NCBI RefSeq assembly: GCF_024055605.1
Contig: NZ_JAMXLX010000002.1
Location: 124,001-188,000, forward strand
Length of the DNA stretch: 64,000 nt
Direction of reading: 5' to 3'
DNA from: Ciceribacter sichuanensis
GTDB taxonomy: Bacteria; Pseudomonadota; Alphaproteobacteria; Rhizobiales; Rhizobiaceae
Of the stretch, positions 8,322-16,944 are shown piece by piece. The first letter of the stretch is position 1; the number at the start of each line of letters is the position of its first letter. The translations under genes and the position numbers were made by a program. The notes beneath the pieces are model-generated. The model saw nothing but the letters and a program-made list of their open reading frames with translations, was not told the DNA's origin and made no database searches.

Positions 8322-9560
8322 ATGATCGATACCGTCCTTGAACGCTTTCTTCGCTACGTCGTCATTGATACCCAATCTGATCCCGCCTCGTCGGCGCAGC
8401 CTTCCACCGAAAAGCAGAAAGATCTCGGCCGCCTGCTGGTCGATGAACTGCTGGCAATCGGCCTTTCGGACGCCCATCTCGACGAACACGGCAATGTCTA
8501 CGCCACCATTCCGGCCAATGTCGAAAAGCCGGTGCCAGTCATCTGCTTCTGCTCACACATGGATACGGCCCCCGACTTCACCGGCACGAATGTCAGGCCG
8601 CAGATCGTGCGCAACTACCAGGGTGGTGACATAAGGCTGACGGGAGACACAAGCCGGGTCATCCGCGTTGCCGACAATCCGGAACTGAACGCTCAGATCG
8701 GCCACGACATCGTCACCACGGATGGCACGACGCTTCTTGGCGCCGACGACAAGGCCGGTGTCGCCGAGATCATGACAGCCGCGCAATACCTCATGGACCA
8801 TCCCGAGATACGCCGGGGCAAGATCCGTATCCTCTTCACCACCGACGAGGAAATCGGTCGTGGCGCCGACAAGGTCGATCTTCAAAAACTGGGTGCCAGC
8901 TTCGGCTACACGCTGGACGGCAGCACCGTCGGCGAAATCGAGAACGAGACGTTTTCAGCTGACGGCGTGGATATCGCCATCAACGGCGTTGCCATTCATC
9001 CCGGCACCGCCAAGGGCAAGATGGAAAACGCGATCAAGATCGCCAGCGAAATCGTCGCTCGTCTGCCGAAGGACATTGCGCCCGAAACCACCGAGGGCAA
9101 GCAGGGCTTCATCCATCCGGTCGATATCAGCGGCTCCATGGAGAAGGCCCACATTTCCCTCATCATCCGCGACTTCGTGGAAGAGGGGCTGAAGACCAAG
9201 GAAACCCTGCTTGAAGAGCTCACGAAAGAGGTCATGAAGGCCTATCCCGGCTCGACCTTCACTTTCACCATCAAGGAACAGTATCGCAACATGAAGGTCG
9301 TCCTCGACCGACATCCGATGGTGGTCGACAATCTGGTGGAGGCGGTACGGCGCATCGGCCTGACGCCGGAACTGCACAGCATCCGCGGCGGTACCGACGG
9401 CTCGCGTCTGTCCTTCATGGGCCTGCCCTGCCCCAATATCTTTACCGGTGGCCACGCCTATCACTCGCCGTTGGAATGGGTGAGCCGGCAGGACATGGAG
9501 AAATCGGTTGAAACGATCGTCGAACTGGTAAAAGTCTGGGAAGAACGCACGCCGGGCTGA
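8322..9560 (+). CDS. pepT: Peptidase T (aminotripeptidase)
   Basis: The 412-residue protein is an M20B metallopeptidase that removes the N-terminal residue of tripeptides in the cytoplasm. The zinc ligands and catalytic residues are visible: SHMDTAPDF (around residue 81), LLGADDKAG, FTTDEEIGRGAD and the C-terminal GGHAYHSPLEWV. HPGTAKGKM and the RGGTDGS loop fit PepT specifically. Length agrees with the family. The start ATG is preceded by GGATAG. It probably forms its own transcript. Confidence 0.95.
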   Translation: MIDTVLERFLRYVVIDTQSDPASSAQPSTEKQKDLGRLLVDELLAIGLSDAHLDEHGNVYATIPANVEKPVPVICFCSHMDTAPDFTGTNVRPQIVRNYQGGDIRLTGDTSRVIRVADNPELNAQIGHDIVTTDGTTLLGADDKAGVAEIMTAAQYLMDHPEIRRGKIRILFTTDEEIGRGADKVDLQKLGASFGYTLDGSTVGEIENETFSADGVDIAINGVAIHPGTAKGKMENAIKIASEIVARLPKDIAPETTEGKQGFIHPVDISGSMEKAHISLIIRDFVEEGLKTKETLLEELTKEVMKAYPGSTFTFTIKEQYRNMKVVLDRHPMVVDNLVEAVRRIGLTPELHSIRGGTDGSRLSFMGLPCPNIFTGGHAYHSPLEWVSRQDMEKSVETIVELVKVWEERTPG

Positions 9561-9623
9561 TGTCTCCCGCACGCGGAAGCTAAGAACAAGCCGATCCGGC
9601 ATTGAACGATAAGGAGAACTCAC

Positions 9624-10046
9624 ATGAACGATCCTTTCGCTCTGGAGCGCTTCGTGAAGGCGCAGAACCCGGTCTATGAAAATGTACTCGCCGAACTTCG
9701 CAACGGACGTAAGACGAGCCACTGGATGTGGTTCGTCTTCCCGCAGGTAAGCGGCCTCGGAAGCAGCCCCATGGCTGAGAAATACGCGATTTCCTCGCTC
9801 GAAGAGGCAACGGCCTATCTCGACCACCCGGTTCTGGGGCCGAGACTCTGGGAATGCTGTGAGATTCTTATGACGACCGAAGGGTCGAGCGCGGAGGACA
9901 TCTTCGGTTATCCCGACGTGCTGAAGCTGCGCTCATCGATGACGCTGTTCTCGAAGGCAGCACCCGCACCCAATATCTTCGGCGGCATATTGGAGAAATA
10001 TTACGGCGGTGAGCCGGATCCGGGAACCCTTCCCCGGATCAGATGA
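9624..10046 (+). CDS. DUF1810 domain protein
   Basis: This 140-residue soluble protein belongs to the DUF1810 family, recognised by DPFALERFVKAQ at the N-terminus, the Trp-rich KTSHWMWFVFPQ motif (around residue 30) and the C-terminal YYGGEPDPGTL. The biochemical function of the family is not established. A strong AAGGAG ribosome site precedes the ATG. It follows pepT by 63 bp on the same strand and converges with the HerA-like gene 36 bp away. Confidence 0.85.
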   Translation: MNDPFALERFVKAQNPVYENVLAELRNGRKTSHWMWFVFPQVSGLGSSPMAEKYAISSLEEATAYLDHPVLGPRLWECCEILMTTEGSSAEDIFGYPDVLKLRSSMTLFSKAAPAPNIFGGILEKYYGGEPDPGTLPRIR

Positions 10047-10082
10047 ACCATTGGCAAGCCTGCACGACACCCGACGGGAAGC

Positions 10083-11606
10083 CTATTCGGCCGCCGAAGG
10101 AACGTCCGCACCGCCGTCGGTAGCATTCGGATCGCCGGGCTGGGTTTCGGCCTGGAGATCGGGGAAAGCAACGATACGCTTGCCGGCAAAGTCGGTGTGC
10201 ACGACCACAAGCCCCTGCTCTTCGAAATAGCCGAGAAGCCTGCGGGCACGGCGGGCGGAATGCGTGCCATAAGCCTTGGCGATACGAAGGTCGGAAGGGC
10301 AAGCCTCGCCCCTGATTGCCGCCTTCGCCATCAACAGGAACACGCCCTGCAGATCGTCGGAAACGCCGGCGGAAAGCGAAAGCGCTGTCGCCCAGGCTTC
10401 GCTGGCTGCCGTTTCTTCGTCCACCCCTGCCCGCGCAATCGCCACCCGGCGGCGAAACTCGCCCATCGCCATCGGCGGACCGGGCACGCGACGCATGCGG
10501 GCGCGAACGAGGAACTCCTGATAAAGAACGGAATCAGTGCGATAGGCCGCCTGCGGATCTGCAAGGATTTCCGAGAGAACCGCAGCAAGGCGCTCTTCCC
10601 GCTCCTCTTCCGAGATTTCCGGCGTGCTGCTTGCCCTGCTTTCGGTCGCGACCGGCTGGGTCGCTGCCGGGGTCGAACGGGACAGTTCGGCAAGGATATC
10701 GGTGGTCGGGCGCGGCGCGGGCGGCGCACGGCGAACGATCGGACGGGTGAATTCTTCCGGATCCGGCGTGAAGATCAGATCCTCGACATCCTGCGGCGCA
10801 TCCGGCAGCGGCATCAGCTTCGGGCTGGATGAGCGCGCCGAAGTCTCGACCGTTCCAATAACGATCGGCAGCGGACGACGGGAAAGTGCGGGACCGAGTG
10901 CCACGAAATTGCCGCGCTTGAGATCGCGGAACATTTCCGCTTGCCGGCGATCCATGCCGAGCAGATCGGCCGCGCGCGCCATGTCGATATCGAGGAAGGT
11001 TCGGCCCATCAGGAAGTTGGAGGCTTCCGCCGCCACGTTCTTGGCGAGCTTGGCAAGGCGCTGTGTGGCGATGACGCCGGCAAGCCCGCGTTTACGGCCA
11101 CGGCACATCAGGTTGGTCATCGCGCCGAGCGACATCTTGCGGGCATCTTCGGAGACGTCACCGCCGACGGAGGGTGCAAACATCTGCGCCTCGTCCACCA
11201 CCACAAGCACCGGAAACCAGTATTCGCGCTCGGCATCGAACATGCCGTTGAGGAAGGCAGCGGCAGCTCGCATCTGCTGCTCGATATCGAGCCCTTCCAG
11301 CGTCAGGACGCAGGAAACACGGTGCTGGCGGATGCGGTTGGCGATGCCGGCAAGCTCGGCCTCGGTCCGCTCGCCATCGACGACAACGTGGCCGTACTTG
11401 TCTGAAAGGGTTACGAAATCGCCTTCCGGGTCGATGATGACCTGCTGTACCCAGGGGGCCGACTGCTCCAGCAGACGACGCAGCAGGTGCGACTTGCCCG
11501 AGCCGGAATTGCCCTGCACGAGCAGGCGCGTTGCCAACAGCTCCTCGATATCGAGCTTGGCCGGCTGACCGCCAGACACAGTTCCCATATCGATCCCGAC
11601 CTGCAA
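10083..11606 (-). CDS. HerA-like ATPase (DUF87 domain)
   Basis: The 507-residue protein has a P-loop (QGNSGSGKSHLLRRL, around residue 32), a Walker-B-like VLVVVDEAQMF (around residue 133) and the arginine-rich CRGRKRGLAGVIATQRLAK segment of HerA/FtsK-type ATPases. After about residue 260 comes a Pro/Ser-rich linker, then a helical C-terminal region ending in a possible winged-helix (LRIAKAYGTHSARRARRLLGY). HerA proteins translocate DNA with a NurA nuclease; no nuclease is nearby. The start is uncertain: TTG at 11606 has a GAGG site, and ATG at 11588 is an alternative. Confidence 0.82.
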   Translation of the reverse strand: MQVGIDMGTVSGGQPAKLDIEELLATRLLVQGNSGSGKSHLLRRLLEQSAPWVQQVIIDPEGDFVTLSDKYGHVVVDGERTEAELAGIANRIRQHRVSCVLTLEGLDIEQQMRAAAAFLNGMFDAEREYWFPVLVVVDEAQMFAPSVGGDVSEDARKMSLGAMTNLMCRGRKRGLAGVIATQRLAKLAKNVAAEASNFLMGRTFLDIDMARAADLLGMDRRQAEMFRDLKRGNFVALGPALSRRPLPIVIGTVETSARSSSPKLMPLPDAPQDVEDLIFTPDPEEFTRPIVRRAPPAPRPTTDILAELSRSTPAATQPVATESRASSTPEISEEEREERLAAVLSEILADPQAAYRTDSVLYQEFLVRARMRRVPGPPMAMGEFRRRVAIARAGVDEETAASEAWATALSLSAGVSDDLQGVFLLMAKAAIRGEACPSDLRIAKAYGTHSARRARRLLGYFEEQGLVVVHTDFAGKRIVAFPDLQAETQPGDPNATDGGADVPSAAE

Positions 11607-11781
11607 TTCCCCAACCTCGAAAAGTGCGAATCCCCAATGCCGCCGAAGCGGCGCACCGGATCATGCCATAGCAAAATTGTTGCGGACGTGCGCGTCAGGA
11701 AAAAATTAACCCACAGGGGAAATACGCGGACGCCCAGCCCGACACGCTGCCTTCGATGGAACGCAGCGCACCGGGATCGGA

Positions 11782-13086
11782 TCAGATATCCGGCTCGGAT
11801 GCAGGCGAGACCAGCAGCTTATCGATCCGGCGACCATCAAGGTCGATCACTTCGAACTTCCATCCATCCTTGACAAAACTCTCGCCCAGTTCGGGAATGC
11901 GCTTCAGTTCGGCAATGACGAAGCCCGCAACGGTCGTGTAGTCAGGGTCCGATTCGGTCGTCACACGGATCTTGTCGACAAATTCGTCGATCGGCGTCCA
12001 GCCGGCCACCAGGAACGAACCATCGTCGCGGCGAACCAGCGACGGTTCCTCCTCGTCCCCCTCCTGGAAGGCACCGGTAATCGCCTCCAGAATGTCTCCG
12101 GATGTAACGATGCCCTCGAAATGTCCGTATTCGTCGTAGACCAGCGCCATGTGGAGCGGCGTCTTGCGCATCGCCTGGATGATATCCATGGCGCTCGCAA
12201 GGTCCGACACGATCGGCACTTCGCTGATGATAGTGCGGATATCCAGCGGCGCGTCGCCAACCGTAATCGCATCGTAGACGTGCTTCACGAACAGGACGCC
12301 GATGATCTCGTCGGAATTGCCATTGCGCACCGGCAGGCGCGAATGCTGCGTCTTGCGCAGGGTTTCGCGAATTTCCTCCGGGGTATCTTCGATGTCGACG
12401 ACCTCGACGTCACGGCGCGGCGTCATCAGGCCACGTGCCGTCCGGTCCGCCAGACGCATGACACCTGAGATCATAGCCTGTTCTTCGGTTTCAATCACAC
12501 CGGCGCTCTGCGCTTCCGCAAGCACCGTCTTGATCTCTTCGTCCGTGACCGTACCGACGGAGGCACCGCTTTGGCCGAGAAGACGAAGGACGAGCTTGCC
12601 CGAAGCATCGAGCAACCACACCAGCGGTGCCGCGACCCGGGAAAGCATCAGCATCGGCCCGGCAACCTTGGAGGCAACGCTTTCAGGGTTACGCAAGGCG
12701 ATCTGCTTTGGAACCAGCTCACCGACAATCAATGAAAGATAAGTAATGAAAACAACAACGGAGCCGACACCAAGAGCGTTTGCGGCGCTGACGGACAATC
12801 CCTGCAATTCGAGCCATTCGGAAAGACGGGCACCAAGCGTGGCGCCTGAGAACGCGCCCGACAGGACGCCAACGAGGGTAATGCCAATCTGTACGCTGGA
12901 CAAAAACCTGCCCGGGTTTTCGGCTAGCCTGATGGCAACCGCCGCGCCCGTATTACCCTGTTCGGAAAGAACCCTCAGGCGAGCAGCCCTAGAGGACACA
13001 ACAGCCAATTCCGACATAGCAAGAACGCCGTTCAACAAAGTCAGAAAAACGACGATCAAAATTTCCGTTAACAAAACGAGAATCAA
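11782..13086 (-). CDS. CNNM/CorC-type hemolysin family protein with CBS pair
   Basis: This protein of about 434 residues has an N-terminal DUF21 membrane domain with four hydrophobic segments and the conserved NGVLAMSELAVVSSR and SLIVGELVPKQIALRNPE motifs. Two CBS domains follow (MTPRRDVEVVD, and ALVYDEYGHFEGIVTSGDIL), then a CorC_HlyC domain at the C-terminus. Relatives take part in Mg2+ or Co2+ efflux; the hemolysin label is historical. I start at TTG 13086, just after AGAGGAG (spacing is short); the longer GTG frame to 13173 lacks a ribosome site and adds an Arg-rich segment atypical of the family. Confidence 0.85.
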   Translation of the reverse strand: MILVLLTEILIVVFLTLLNGVLAMSELAVVSSRAARLRVLSEQGNTGAAVAIRLAENPGRFLSSVQIGITLVGVLSGAFSGATLGARLSEWLELQGLSVSAANALGVGSVVVFITYLSLIVGELVPKQIALRNPESVASKVAGPMLMLSRVAAPLVWLLDASGKLVLRLLGQSGASVGTVTDEEIKTVLAEAQSAGVIETEEQAMISGVMRLADRTARGLMTPRRDVEVVDIEDTPEEIRETLRKTQHSRLPVRNGNSDEIIGVLFVKHVYDAITVGDAPLDIRTIISEVPIVSDLASAMDIIQAMRKTPLHMALVYDEYGHFEGIVTSGDILEAITGAFQEGDEEEPSLVRRDDGSFLVAGWTPIDEFVDKIRVTTESDPDYTTVAGFVIAELKRIPELGESFVKDGWKFEVIDLDGRRIDKLLVSPASEPDI

Positions 13087-13284
13087 AGCTCCTCTACACC
13101 GGCTGAGCGTCCGGCAACGAGGACGATCTCTAGCATAGAAGCTACCGCCTTCCAAACGGGAACCCTGTCGCACCCAAGAATTGACAGCCCTTGAATGGAA
13201 GGGGCAGGAGGAGCGGTTCAGTCACCGAAAACCCCTCGGGAAAGAGGTGCCCGGCAACAGCATTACCAGGCACTTCTTCGGGTC

Positions 13285-13521
13285 TCAAAACCTTGCATCC
13301 CAAGGATTGAGGCTGATCGGGCGGCGCTGAACCTCGACTTCAGGAAGGCCGATATCCCGACGCATGTGATTGTTGAGACCATCGACGCGGTTCGAAGCCC
13401 GCCGCTCCCGCCAGACAGTTGCGAGCAGAGCCCGGGCAACCCTCCAGAAGCCGAATTCGCGGTGCAGTTCCCCCACGGTCCTTGCCAAGGGATAAGCAAC
13501 CAAAGATTGTATTTCACGCAT
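13285..13521 (-). CDS. Small DUF1127 (YjiS-like) protein
   Basis: A 78-residue basic ORF ending with the DUF1127 signature, DGLNNHMRRDIGLPE, preceded by an Arg-rich helix (VARALLATVWRERRASNR). DUF1127 proteins are small, often RNA-associated factors of alphaproteobacteria; CcaF1 of Rhodobacter is an RNA chaperone-like member. The ribosome site is weak (GGGACGGA). Upstream on the same strand lie a 36-codon ORF, a hairpin and a T-run, which may act as a leader for this gene. Other ORFs overlapping it on both strands look like shadows. Confidence 0.7.
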   Translation of the reverse strand: MREIQSLVAYPLARTVGELHREFGFWRVARALLATVWRERRASNRVDGLNNHMRRDIGLPEVEVQRRPISLNPWDARF

Positions 13522-13645
13522 GATTTTCCGTCCCGGCGCATTGCAGCAACCCGGCCCTTCAAAGCTTGCGACGGATCAACGGGATACGCGAAAACGACAA
13601 GCGTCGTCGCGTTAGCCGATCACGTCAGTAAAATGAGGATGTGTG

Positions 13646-13678
13646 AAAAAAATCGCCAATCAGGCGCGATACGCCTGA
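13646..13678 (-). terminator. Hairpin with T-run in the DUF1127 leader
   Basis: On the minus strand a 7-bp stem (TCAGGCG/CGCCTGA, 13660-13678), extendable past one mismatch, is followed five to seven bases later by seven T residues (13652-13646). The gap makes it a non-classical terminator. It contains the stop codon of the preceding small ORF in its 3' arm. Confidence 0.45.
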
Positions 13679-13770
13679 GTTCCGGCAACACATTGAGCTG
13701 AATTTCGCGGCATTATAGCCCAGTCAGCTCGTCCGCCGTCGAGGCGCATATGCGAAGAAAAAGCATTCAT
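13660..13770 (-). CDS. Candidate 36-residue peptide (possible leader peptide)
   Basis: A 37-codon ORF begins at ATG 13770 behind a perfect AGGAGG ribosome site (13777-13782, spacing 6) and ends at TGA 13660-13662. The peptide starts MNAFSSHMRLDGGRADW and matches no family I know. Its stop codon lies in the 3' arm of a hairpin, so a ribosome terminating there would keep the hairpin open. A CTTGTC-N17-ACATGT element near 13838-13810 could be the promoter. The coding nature rests mainly on the ribosome site and layout. Confidence 0.4.
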   Translation of the reverse strand: MNAFSSHMRLDGGRADWAIMPRNSAQCVAGTQAYRA

Positions 13771-13810
13771 GCTGCGCCTCCTGTGTCTAGATCCGGCAGA
13801 TTGTGAAAAC

Positions 13811-13889
13811 ATGTCACGACATCATCCGCCAGACAAGACCACAATTGCGAATTGTGTTCGCTGAATCGGCAGAGTTGCAAAATTGCAAC
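13811..13889. promoter_or_regulatory. Cluster of three short palindromes upstream of the small ORF
   Basis: Three inverted repeats lie within 80 bases: ATGTC-AC-GACAT (13811-13822), CACAATT-GCG-AATTGTG (13840-13856) and GTTGCAA-AA-TTGCAAC (13874-13889). They sit between the end of murI and the 36-codon ORF, where a promoter for the ORF/DUF1127 unit would be expected. They could be operator sites; no regulator can be named. Confidence 0.4.
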
Positions 13890-13906
13890 AATCTCCATTG
13901 ACCGGC

Positions 13907-14728
13907 TCACGACATCGTGAGACCGAAGCCCTGCATCAGCCGGCGCGTGGAAAAGTCCGGCTTTCCGGAAGTGAAGACGGCGAAGTCGAAACCCTCCGGG
14001 TGCTCGGCGCCTTCGATAAGCGGCACCAGACGCCGGGCCTGGCGGGCGATCGCCTCGGCCGGGTCCAGCCAGTCGACCGGCCAGGGTGCAAGCCGGCGGA
14101 AGACATTGGCAAGAAACGGATAATGCGTGCAGGCAAGCACGACGATATCCGTCTTTTCTTCTTCCTTCTCGACGAAACAGGGAGAGATTTCCGCAAGCAC
14201 GGCTTCGTCCGGGATTGTCTCGCCGCGAATATAAGCCTCGGCCATCCTTGCAAGGTTCTCCGAACCGACAAGGCGCACATCACATTTCGTGGCGAAGGAC
14301 TGGATGAGATCGCGCGTGTAGGCGCGCTTGACCGTTCCGGGCGTGGCAAGCACCGAGACAAGGCCGGAGCGGGTCCGCTCCGCGGCCGGCTTGATGGCCG
14401 GGACGGTGCCGATAAAGCGCATGTCGGGAAAGGTATGGCGCAAGTCGGTTCCGGCAAGGGTGAAGGCCGTATTGCAGGCAACGATTACAGCCTCCGGATC
14501 GTACCGCTCCAGAAGATCGGCGAATAGCCCGACGATCCGCTCGCGGAGAGGCTGCTCTTCCCAGCCACCATAGGGAAAGCCGGCATCGTCAGCGACATAG
14601 ATGAAACCGCGCTCCGGCATCAAGACGCGCGCCTCGCGCAGCACGGTAAGGCCGCCGATCCCGGAATCGAAAACCAAAACCGGTTTCAGATCATGCCCCG
14701 CTGTCGTCATCCCCGTTATCGTCCCCAT
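13907..14728 (-). CDS. murI: Glutamate racemase
   Basis: The 273-residue enzyme interconverts L- and D-glutamate to supply D-Glu for peptidoglycan. Both catalytic cysteines are visible: [12 protein letters not shown] (around residue 84) and [14 protein letters not shown] (around residue 199), together with [12 protein letters not shown] near the N-terminus. The reading frame overlaps the end of trmJ by 38 bp, indicating translational coupling; an internal ATG at 14710 is an alternative start. Confidence 0.95.
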   Translation of the reverse strand: MGTITGMTTAGHDLKPVLVFDSGIGGLTVLREARVLMPERGFIYVADDAGFPYGGWEEQPLRERIVGLFADLLERYDPEAVIVACNTAFTLAGTDLRHTFPDMRFIGTVPAIKPAAERTRSGLVSVLATPGTVKRAYTRDLIQSFATKCDVRLVGSENLARMAEAYIRGETIPDEAVLAEISPCFVEKEEEKTDIVVLACTHYPFLANVFRRLAPWPVDWLDPAEAIARQARRLVPLIEGAEHPEGFDFAVFTSGKPDFSTRRLMQGFGLTMS

Positions 14729-15518
14729 TGTCCAGCTTGCCCGCGCCCCGCGGGTTCTTGCGGCTGTAGCGGTCGAATGTGGCGAAAACGCCGCGAAGAA
14801 CGTGAATTTCCTGCTCGGTGAAGGCGCGGCGCGACAGGACCGCCCTCAGGTTCTCCACCATGCGCGGCTTCTTGCCGACCGGCCGGAAATAGCCACGGGC
14901 ATCCAGGGCTTCCTCGAGCATTTCGAAGAGGCCGATCAGGTGTTCCTTGGTCGCCGGGTTCTGCTCCACCGCCTGGAACCGCGTTTCACCAAGGTCCTCC
15001 ATGCCGGATTTCATCCACTCATAGGACATGAGCAGCACAGCCTGGGCGATATTGAGCGAGGCGAAGGCGGGGTTGACCGGAAAGGTGACGATCTCGTCCG
15101 CCAGCGCCACTTCCTCGTTGGTCAGCCCCCAGCGCTCGCGCCCGAACAGGATGCCCGTCCGCTCACCGCCGCGAAACTTGCCGCGCAGCGTTTCGGCAGC
15201 CGTCACCGGAGAGCGTACCGGCTTGAAGCCATCGCGCTCTCGCGCGGTCGTCGCATAGACGAAGTTGAGATCGGAAATCGCTTCCCCGAGCGTCTCATAG
15301 ACCCGTGTGGCGTCGATGACGTGGTCCGCCTTGGACGCGGCGGAACGGGCCTTCTCGCTCGGCCATCCGTCCCGCGGATTGACGAGGCGCAATTCCCACA
15401 GTCCGAAATTCGCCATGGCCCGGGCGACCATCCCGATATTCTCGCCAAGCTGCGGCTCCACGAGGATGATTACCGGTCCTTCCGCCAGAAGCGCGCGCTC
15501 GCTGTTCGTACCTGCCAT
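14691..15518 (-). CDS. trmJ: tRNA (cytidine/uridine-2'-O-)-methyltransferase TrmJ family
   Basis: This 275-residue SPOUT/TrmH-superfamily enzyme shows motif 1 ([20 protein letters not shown], around residue 20), motif 2 ([20 protein letters not shown], around residue 121) and motif 3 ([17 protein letters not shown]) that form the knotted AdoMet site. TrmJ methylates the ribose at position 32 of tRNAs. The acidic C-terminal tail ([10 protein letters not shown]) is unusual but outside the fold. It overlaps murI and probably shares its transcript. Confidence 0.9.
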   Translation of the reverse strand: MAGTNSERALLAEGPVIILVEPQLGENIGMVARAMANFGLWELRLVNPRDGWPSEKARSAASKADHVIDATRVYETLGEAISDLNFVYATTARERDGFKPVRSPVTAAETLRGKFRGGERTGILFGRERWGLTNEEVALADEIVTFPVNPAFASLNIAQAVLLMSYEWMKSGMEDLGETRFQAVEQNPATKEHLIGLFEMLEEALDARGYFRPVGKKPRMVENLRAVLSRRAFTEQEIHVLRGVFATFDRYSRKNPRGAGKLDNGDDNGDDDSGA

Positions 15519-15593
15519 GTTCCTGTCCGAGGTTTATAAGTGGCGGCTTCACTGGCACAGGCTGCGGCAAAAATCAAAAACTCATTGCCGCAA

Positions 15594-16124
15594 TCAGGGG
15601 CTGGCGAGTCTCTCCAGTGACGCTTTCAGCGAAAACCAGCTGCCATCCGACCTTTCCCGCAGGATATCGTCGATGACGAAGCGCATTCCTGCGGCATCGT
15701 CTGTGAGCAGGATGAACATCAGCCTCATCTGCGATCCACTCCCGGAATCACCATTGCAGGACGGCAGTTCGAACCTTGCCTCGACCATAATCCGCGTATC
15801 GGGTCGGGTCAGATCAGCGACATGGACGTTGCCGATGGGACATCGGTTCGCATCGCCAGTCACCGGATCCTCTTCGAAAAGGCTGACCTCCCGGCGCATC
15901 CGGGCCGCGTTCAGGGCTTTCGTATACGCGGACACGAAGTCCGCGCCGAAATCATTGAGCAACTGGATCTCGGTGAAATAGGCCTGATGACCATCCGGTT
16001 CATCGAGCGAGTTCGCAACGATCCTGTCGGCATAGGCGCGGACCAGCTCCACGCGGTCATTCGCGCTTGCCGGCTGCACCAGAGCCGGCAGAAGAAAAAG
16101 CACTAGCCCGCACGTCCGTCGCAT
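15594..16124 (-). CDS. Exported protein of unknown function (paralogue 1)
   Basis: The protein of 176 residues starts with a typical Sec signal peptide (basic MRRTCG, a hydrophobic LVLFLLPALV, then a cleavage region at ASAND). The mature part resembles the next gene upstream: both have an F..DF..AY helix, a (F)xxDPxxG...C segment and a late FVIDDI or QVIDDI motif. The pattern resembles DUF3828-like periplasmic proteins, but I am not certain of the family. I choose ATG 16124, with a GAGAGG site, over the TTG at 16145. It is probably periplasmic. Confidence 0.65.
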   Translation of the reverse strand: MRRTCGLVLFLLPALVQPASANDRVELVRAYADRIVANSLDEPDGHQAYFTEIQLLNDFGADFVSAYTKALNAARMRREVSLFEEDPVTGDANRCPIGNVHVADLTRPDTRIMVEARFELPSCNGDSGSGSQMRLMFILLTDDAAGMRFVIDDILRERSDGSWFSLKASLERLASP

Positions 16125-16199
16125 ACGCCTCTCACCTCTCGCCAATGCAATCAGTAGCGCAGCAATGATGACCGATGCAACTGGCCGAAACTTGAACCA

Positions 16200-16721
16200 T
16201 CACTGGACGGCAATGGCCTTAAGATCATTCTTGATCGAGCTTGAGGAATTACCGTTCTCTACAGGAAAGATGTCGTCGATTACTTGCCGGCCATTCTCGG
16301 TCTTTACATGGAAGATCAGCACCCTGTCTTCCCTATAGGCGGGATCGTCGCCGAAGCATTGGTGATTGTTGAAGAGTGCCGTTACCTGCCCGTCTCCGTC
16401 GTCTTCGATACGGATGTTTTCGAAGTTGCAGCCATCCTGACCTCCGGCGATCGGATCATAGTCGAACGGGCTACCCGTGGTTTCGCCCTCCGGAAGGTCA
16501 TAGGCAGGATGCTTCGACGCCTCGTGATAGGCCTTGGCGAAATCGACACTGAAAAGCCGCTTGAGGCGATCATCGCTGAACACGTCGTCATCGGAGGCGG
16601 CTTCCCCTGCCCAGTTACCGGCGGCCACATTGATGACCTCCTTGACCGGAGCCGTCGGGTCGGCGGCAAGCGCGGAGCCGGCGGCAAGGACAAGGAGAGC
16701 GGCGAAAAGCTTGGATTTCAT
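16200..16721 (-). CDS. Exported protein of unknown function (paralogue 2)
   Basis: A 173-residue protein with a clear signal peptide (MKSKLFAALLVLAAGSALAAD, cleavage near ALA-AD). The mature protein is acidic and has two Cys residues (GGQDGCNFENI, NNHQCFGDD) that could form a disulphide, and the QVIDDIF segment shared with its downstream neighbour. The two genes are 75 bp apart on the same strand and look like an old tandem duplication. No function can be assigned. Confidence 0.65.
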   Translation of the reverse strand: MKSKLFAALLVLAAGSALAADPTAPVKEVINVAAGNWAGEAASDDDVFSDDRLKRLFSVDFAKAYHEASKHPAYDLPEGETTGSPFDYDPIAGGQDGCNFENIRIEDDGDGQVTALFNNHQCFGDDPAYREDRVLIFHVKTENGRQVIDDIFPVENGNSSSSIKNDLKAIAVQ

Positions 16722-16944
16722 CGGTGATTTCCCGGCGACTGAAAGGCATGGCGCAAGATATCTCCAGCCGGATAAAGCTCAAGCCCACCGGTCGCATGCC
16801 TAAGGCCAAAGTTGGTATGATTTTGTGAACGAAAAGCCGCTATCCGGGCGGTGCAGTGCTTTGCGTTCCCGATCCGGAATGCTATAGCGCAGCAAGCCTA
16901 AACACTGGGACCCTCGTCCCTCCCCCCAATCAGCGAGGATATTC

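Noticed and set aside
13195..13701. Plus-strand ORF of 168 codons covering the DUF1127 gene
   Set aside because: No ribosome site or recognisable domain, while the opposite strand has a DUF1127 signature.
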